From an uncultured Bacillota bacterium (GTDB taxonomy: Bacteria > Bacillota > Clostridia > Christensenellales > QAND01), in contig CAJJKN010000002.1 in NCBI GenBank assembly GCA_905188085.1, forward strand, positions 1-64,000: 64,000 nt of DNA, given 5' to 3'. The notes beneath the pieces were generated by a model. That model searched no databases. It was given only the letters and a program-made list of their open reading frames with translations, and was not told where the DNA came from. Positions within the stretch are counted from its first letter, which is position 1, and the number at the start of each line of letters is the position of its first letter. This document shows, piece by piece, positions 60,824-64,000 of the stretch. The translations under genes and the position numbers were made by a program.

Positions 60824-61309
60824 ATGGAAACACAGGAAAGAAAACCCAGAAAGAAAAAACTGTGTATGGATGCGGCGTTAACCTACCTCGGCACGCGGAT
60901 GCGTTCGGAGCGGGAAATGCTGACCTATTTAAAGAAAAAAGAATACACGCCGGACGAAATCAACCAGACGATGGAACGATTGAAAGGCTATGGATATATC
61001 GATGATTTGGCCTTTGCCAAAGAATTGATCCGCTGTAAAACAGCGTTGCGGCCGATGGGGCGCCGCGCTTTGCAGCAGGCGCTGTATAAAGCGGGGATCG
61101 AAAAAACGCTGATAGAACAAAGCCTTCAATCCTATTCGGAAGAACAGGAACAAGAGGCCTGCCGGGCGTTGTGTGAAAAACTGATGAAAAAAAACGGAGC
61201 CGAGCGCACCGGCCTTGCCAAAACACAGCGGGCCTTGGCGGCCAGAGGGTTTGGATATGAAACGGTGAGCCGGGCCATGCAGGCCTGGAAAGGAGCGGAA
61301 TGGGAATGA
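60824..61309 (+). CDS. recX: Regulatory protein RecX
   Basis: 161 residues that modulate RecA filaments. RecX repeats are visible: ALTYLGTRMRSEREMLTYLKKK, YIDDLAFAKELIRCKT, GRRALQQALYKAGI and, at the end, a third repeat with GLAKTQRALAARGFGYETV. ATG 60824 has GAGGA seven bases upstream; the frame opens at a TTG at 60812 that lacks a site. It overlaps birA. Confidence 0.92.
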   Translation: METQERKPRKKKLCMDAALTYLGTRMRSEREMLTYLKKKEYTPDEINQTMERLKGYGYIDDLAFAKELIRCKTALRPMGRRALQQALYKAGIEKTLIEQSLQSYSEEQEQEACRALCEKLMKKNGAERTGLAKTQRALAARGFGYETVSRAMQAWKGAEWE

Positions 61310-62295
61310 GAGACAAAATTTTAGCGCTGATGATTCAAAATCAGATCGGCTATTTATCCGGAGAACAGATCGCAGCCGAATGCGGCATTTCGCGCGCGGC
61401 AGTGTGGAAACATATCGACCAGCTGAAAAAACGCGGATGCGTGATAGAGGCAAAGCCAAACTGCGGGTATCGCCTTGTTTCTCTGCCGGATTCGCTGGAC
61501 CCCACCATCGTGAAAACCTTTGATTTTTCCGGCCTGTTGAAAAGCGGTGTAACGTTAAAACACTTTGATTCGGTAGACAGCACGAACGAAGTGGCCAAAC
61601 GCCTGGCCGCCAAAGGAGAAACCAACAAAACCGTGGTGGTTTCCGAAGAACAGACCGCGGGCAAAGGGCGGCTGAACCGCGATTGGGTCAGCAAAAAAGG
61701 CGCGAATCTGATGTTTTCCATCTTGCTTCGCCCGGATTTTCGCCCGCAGGATGCATCCAAAGTGCCGATCATTGCGGCGGTGGCGGTGGCGCAGTCGCTT
61801 AGAAATTTTACCAAGCTGGATGCCAAGGTGAAATGGCCGAACGACGTATTGGTAGACGGGAAAAAGCTGTGCGGCATTCGATGCGAAATGGCGTCGGATT
61901 TTGACAGAATCGAATATCTGGTCGTCGGCATCGGCGTGAATGTAAACCAGGTGGTGTTCCCGAGAGACATTGCGGAAAAGGCAACCTCTGTGCGCGGAGA
62001 AACAAACAGAACCATCTCCCGCCCGCAGCTTTTGCTCTCGATTTTGACCGACTTTTTTGACGTATATACAAAGACGTTTGAAGAAGGTAAATTTGACGAT
62101 GTGATCGTGGACTATACCAAAATGAGCATTCTGTTTCAAGAGATGGTCACCGTGCATGCCGGGGACAGGGAAACCCACGGAAAATGCATCGGCTTTGACA
62201 GAGACGGCTGCCTTGTGATGCAAAACGAACAGAACAGGCGCATTCGGGTGATCGCCGGCGATGTAAGCGTAAGGAGTGAGAAAACCTATGTATAG
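61306..62295 (+). CDS. birA: Bifunctional biotin-protein ligase / biotin operon repressor
   Basis: Attaches biotin to carboxylases and can repress biotin genes. About 329 residues: N-terminal helix-turn-helix (YLSGEQIAAECGISRAAVWKHI), catalytic domain with the biotinyl-AMP loop AGKGRLNRDW and KWPNDVLVDGKKLCGI, then a C-terminal SH3-like domain. ATG 61306 overlaps the recX stop (ATGA); ATG 61300 is also possible. No BirA operator is visible in the window. Confidence 0.95.
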   Translation: MRDKILALMIQNQIGYLSGEQIAAECGISRAAVWKHIDQLKKRGCVIEAKPNCGYRLVSLPDSLDPTIVKTFDFSGLLKSGVTLKHFDSVDSTNEVAKRLAAKGETNKTVVVSEEQTAGKGRLNRDWVSKKGANLMFSILLRPDFRPQDASKVPIIAAVAVAQSLRNFTKLDAKVKWPNDVLVDGKKLCGIRCEMASDFDRIEYLVVGIGVNVNQVVFPRDIAEKATSVRGETNRTISRPQLLLSILTDFFDVYTKTFEEGKFDDVIVDYTKMSILFQEMVTVHAGDRETHGKCIGFDRDGCLVMQNEQNRRIRVIAGDVSVRSEKTYV

Positions 62296-63181
62296 CGGCA
62301 ACTTAACGGATGTATACGGAATTACGGCGGCGCACTGCACCGATGAAGCGGCCAGAACGGGCTGCACGGTTGTTTTGGCCAAAGAGGGGGCAATCGGCTC
62401 TGTGGATGTGCGCGGCGGCGGCCCGGGCACCCGGGAAACGGACGCGTTTTCGCCGATCAATCTGGTTCAGCAGGTGCACGGCGTGGCGTTAAGCGGCGGC
62501 AGTGCTTTTGGCCTGGCCACGGCAGACGGCGTGATGCAATATCTGGATGAGCAAAACATCGGCTTTGATACAGGCGTGGCCAAGGTGCCGATTGTGGGCG
62601 GTGCGGTGTTGTTTGATCTGGCATACAGCGAGCCCGGCAAACGGCCGACGGCCAAAATGGGCTATCAGGCTGCAAAATCGGCGGATAAAACGCCGCTTGT
62701 TCAGGGAAGCTATGGAGCAGGAGCCGGCGCCACGGTGGCAAAGATGCTGCCCGGGCTGGCCCCTAAAAAAAGCGGCTTTGGTACGGCCTCGATGAAGGTG
62801 GGCAAGGCCACCATCGCTGCCGGGTTTGCAGTAAACGCGCTGGGGAATATCTACGATTACGCTACCGGGCAACTGATCTGCGGCTATACTTTGGATGAGC
62901 AGACAAAGGCGATGAAACAGATGTGGAAAGCGCAAAACACCACCATTGGCGTAATCGCAACGGATGCGGTTTTAACCAAAACCCAGGCGCATAGGCTGGC
63001 TATGCTGGCGCATGACGGGTATGCTATGGCGATTCGCCCGGTGCATACCATGCACGATGGGGATACGGCCTTTGCGATGGCCACCGGCCATGTGGAGGAA
63101 AACGTGGATTTGCTCTTCGCCTTTGCCGCGGAGGTAACGGCCAGAGCCATTGCCAACGCCGTATGGGCGGCCAACGCTTGA
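62288..63181 (+). CDS. P1 family (DmpA-like) self-processing peptidase
   Basis: 297 residues of the N-terminal-nucleophile P1/S58 family. VDVRGGGPGTRETDAFSP and HGVALSGGSAFGLATADGVM are typical of the alpha part. The predicted self-cleavage site precedes the Thr in QNTTIGVIATDA, giving alpha and beta chains. Family members are aminopeptidases acting on D- or beta-amino acid peptides; the substrate is unknown here. AAGGAG lies about 10 bases before ATG 62288. It is between birA and nnr in one transcript. Confidence 0.93.
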   Translation: MYSGNLTDVYGITAAHCTDEAARTGCTVVLAKEGAIGSVDVRGGGPGTRETDAFSPINLVQQVHGVALSGGSAFGLATADGVMQYLDEQNIGFDTGVAKVPIVGGAVLFDLAYSEPGKRPTAKMGYQAAKSADKTPLVQGSYGAGAGATVAKMLPGLAPKKSGFGTASMKVGKATIAAGFAVNALGNIYDYATGQLICGYTLDEQTKAMKQMWKAQNTTIGVIATDAVLTKTQAHRLAMLAHDGYAMAIRPVHTMHDGDTAFAMATGHVEENVDLLFAFAAEVTARAIANAVWAANA

Positions 63182-63196
63182 AAAGGATTGAAACAG

Positions 63197-64000
63197 ATGG
63201 AACTGATCTATACGAGCAAAGAAATCAAAGAAATGGACGCGATGGCGGTTCAAAAGGGCATGCAGATTCTGTCTTTGGTGGAAAAGGCGGGCGAGGCCAT
63301 TGCCCAGCAATTTGAAAGCCTGAACCCGGGCGTGGTTTCCATCTTTTGCGGAGCGGGCAACAACGGCGCGGACGGCCTGTCTGCGGCGCTGCTGTTGGCT
63401 AAAACAAGAAAGGTGCAGGTGTATCTGCTCAGAGAACGGGCGATCAACCCCATGATGCAAAATTTGCTGGAAGCCGTAAAACAATCCGGCATAGAGACGG
63501 CGGAAATCGAAACTGCTTCGCAATTGCCGGATCAATGGCCGGAAGGCGGCGTGGTGGTAGATGCGCTGCTGGGCGCCGGCAGCAACCGGCCTGCCAAAGG
63601 ACTGATGGCAAATACCATAGAAATCATCAACGCGCAAAAGGGAAAAGCGCAGATTGTCAGCATCGATGTGCCCACCGGCATCAGCCCGGATACCGGCACG
63701 GTAAAAGGGCCGGCTGTGCAGGCAGACATCACCTTTTCTTTGATGGGGCATAAGCCCGGCGTGCTGTTGTATCCCGGTGCCAAGTTTGCAGGACAGGTGC
63801 GTTTGCTTTCGCCGTTTTACAGCGAATATAAGGCAAAAAGGCTGCGCTTTGTCGTTGCCCCGGAGGCGCTGCCGGACCTGTCCAGAGACAGATTTTCCCA
63901 TAAGGGAAGCTTTGGTAAATTGGCGCTTGTGGTGGGCAGTGAAGGCCTATCCGGTGCAGGAGCGCTTTGTGCCTCGGCGGCGCTGAGAAGCGGCGTGGGG
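63197..64000 (+). CDS. nnr: Bifunctional NAD(P)H-hydrate repair enzyme Nnr (partial, runs off the window)
   Basis: Repairs hydrated NAD(P)H. The visible 268 residues contain the complete N-terminal YjeF_N epimerase domain (MDAMAVQKGMQILSLVEKAG, GAGNNGADGLSAALLL, VVDALLGAGSN, SIDVPTGISPDTG). They also include the beginning of the C-terminal ADP-dependent dehydratase (HKGSFGKLALVVGS and GAGALCASAALRSG). The 3' end lies beyond base 64000. It starts 15 bp after the P1 peptidase stop, with a weak AAAAGGA site. Confidence 0.95.
   Translation, partial: MELIYTSKEIKEMDAMAVQKGMQILSLVEKAGEAIAQQFESLNPGVVSIFCGAGNNGADGLSAALLLAKTRKVQVYLLRERAINPMMQNLLEAVKQSGIETAEIETASQLPDQWPEGGVVVDALLGAGSNRPAKGLMANTIEIINAQKGKAQIVSIDVPTGISPDTGTVKGPAVQADITFSLMGHKPGVLLYPGAKFAGQVRLLSPFYSEYKAKRLRFVVAPEALPDLSRDRFSHKGSFGKLALVVGSEGLSGAGALCASAALRSGVG

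Noticed and set aside
1..64000. tRNA, rRNA, CRISPR arrays, intact transposases
   Set aside because: No cloverleaf-like sequences ending in CCA, no conserved rRNA words, no regularly spaced repeats and no transposase or complete integrase gene were seen.

Overview
The window looks like a contiguous chromosomal segment of a moderate-GC, spore-forming, probably anaerobic member of the Bacillota (Clostridia-like). The evidence is AGGAGG-type ribosome binding sites, sigma-A-like promoters, intrinsic terminators after most transcription units, an HPr with both His15 and Ser46, a GatCAB amidotransferase, CotF-like spore coat proteins, GerMN lipoproteins, a YtvI-like membrane protein, and a PerR-rubrerythrin pair. 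I cannot name the species. I see no rRNA, tRNA, CRISPR array, intact insertion sequence or prophage.

Layout. 0.1-9.2 kb (minus strand): a nucleotide operon purA-purC-purF-purB-pyrG-guaA, ending in a second, stand-alone ATP-pyrophosphatase domain of GMP synthase. 9.4-10.8 kb: hisH-hisF behind a promoter with a palindromic operator. 11.2-19.0 kb (minus): gatCAB, a hemolysin III family membrane protein, a C_GCAxxG_C_C protein, a YtvI-like permease, an EamA transporter and a DUF362 protein. 19.2-29.2 kb (plus): a PTS and sugar region with a mannose-class EIIB, a class II ketose-bisphosphate aldolase, three tandem zinc alcohol dehydrogenase paralogues, an S41 peptidase, a mannose-class EIIA, HPr and Enzyme I. 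No EIIC or EIID is present. 29.5-31.6 kb: methenyl-THF cyclohydrolase, folD and a type 4 uracil-DNA glycosylase. 31.8-38.9 kb: a peptidoglycan-binding protein, a second S41 peptidase, two small unknown proteins, nth, gdhA and a lipoprotein. 39.2-43.3 kb: obgE-yhbY and nadD-yqeK-rsfS, with a membrane protein on the other strand between them. 43.6-50.0 kb: a D,D-carboxypeptidase, an SLBB protein, and a response regulator-histidine kinase-GerMN-GerMN operon. 50.1-58.0 kb: pyrimidine nucleoside phosphorylase, a PfkB kinase, perR-rubrerythrin, pyk, galU and an SAH/MTA deaminase-like amidohydrolase. 58.4-64 kb: a frameshifted acetyltransferase, a second peptidoglycan-binding protein, a small zinc-finger protein, two coat proteins, recX-birA, a P1 peptidase and the start of nnr.

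How the genes work together. The purine genes cover the first committed step, SAICAR synthesis, both purB/purA steps and the GMP branch. The PTS region contains the general phosphocarriers with aldolase and dehydrogenases, which suggests polyol or keto-sugar phosphate use, but the membrane permease must lie elsewhere. The cyclohydrolase beside a FolD that has lost two cyclohydrolase catalytic residues suggests that one-carbon chemistry is split between two proteins. The two-component operon with GerMN lipoproteins resembles the actinobacterial mtrA-mtrB-lpqB arrangement.

The observations most worth following are: near-perfect homogenisation of the 3' halves of dehydrogenases 2 and 3 together with their terminators; the split FolD/FchA pair; a conserved His/Cys C-terminal domain in two peptidoglycan-binding proteins, one of them degenerate; a predicted leaderless mRNA for the D,D-carboxypeptidase; and the two-component-GerMN operon.
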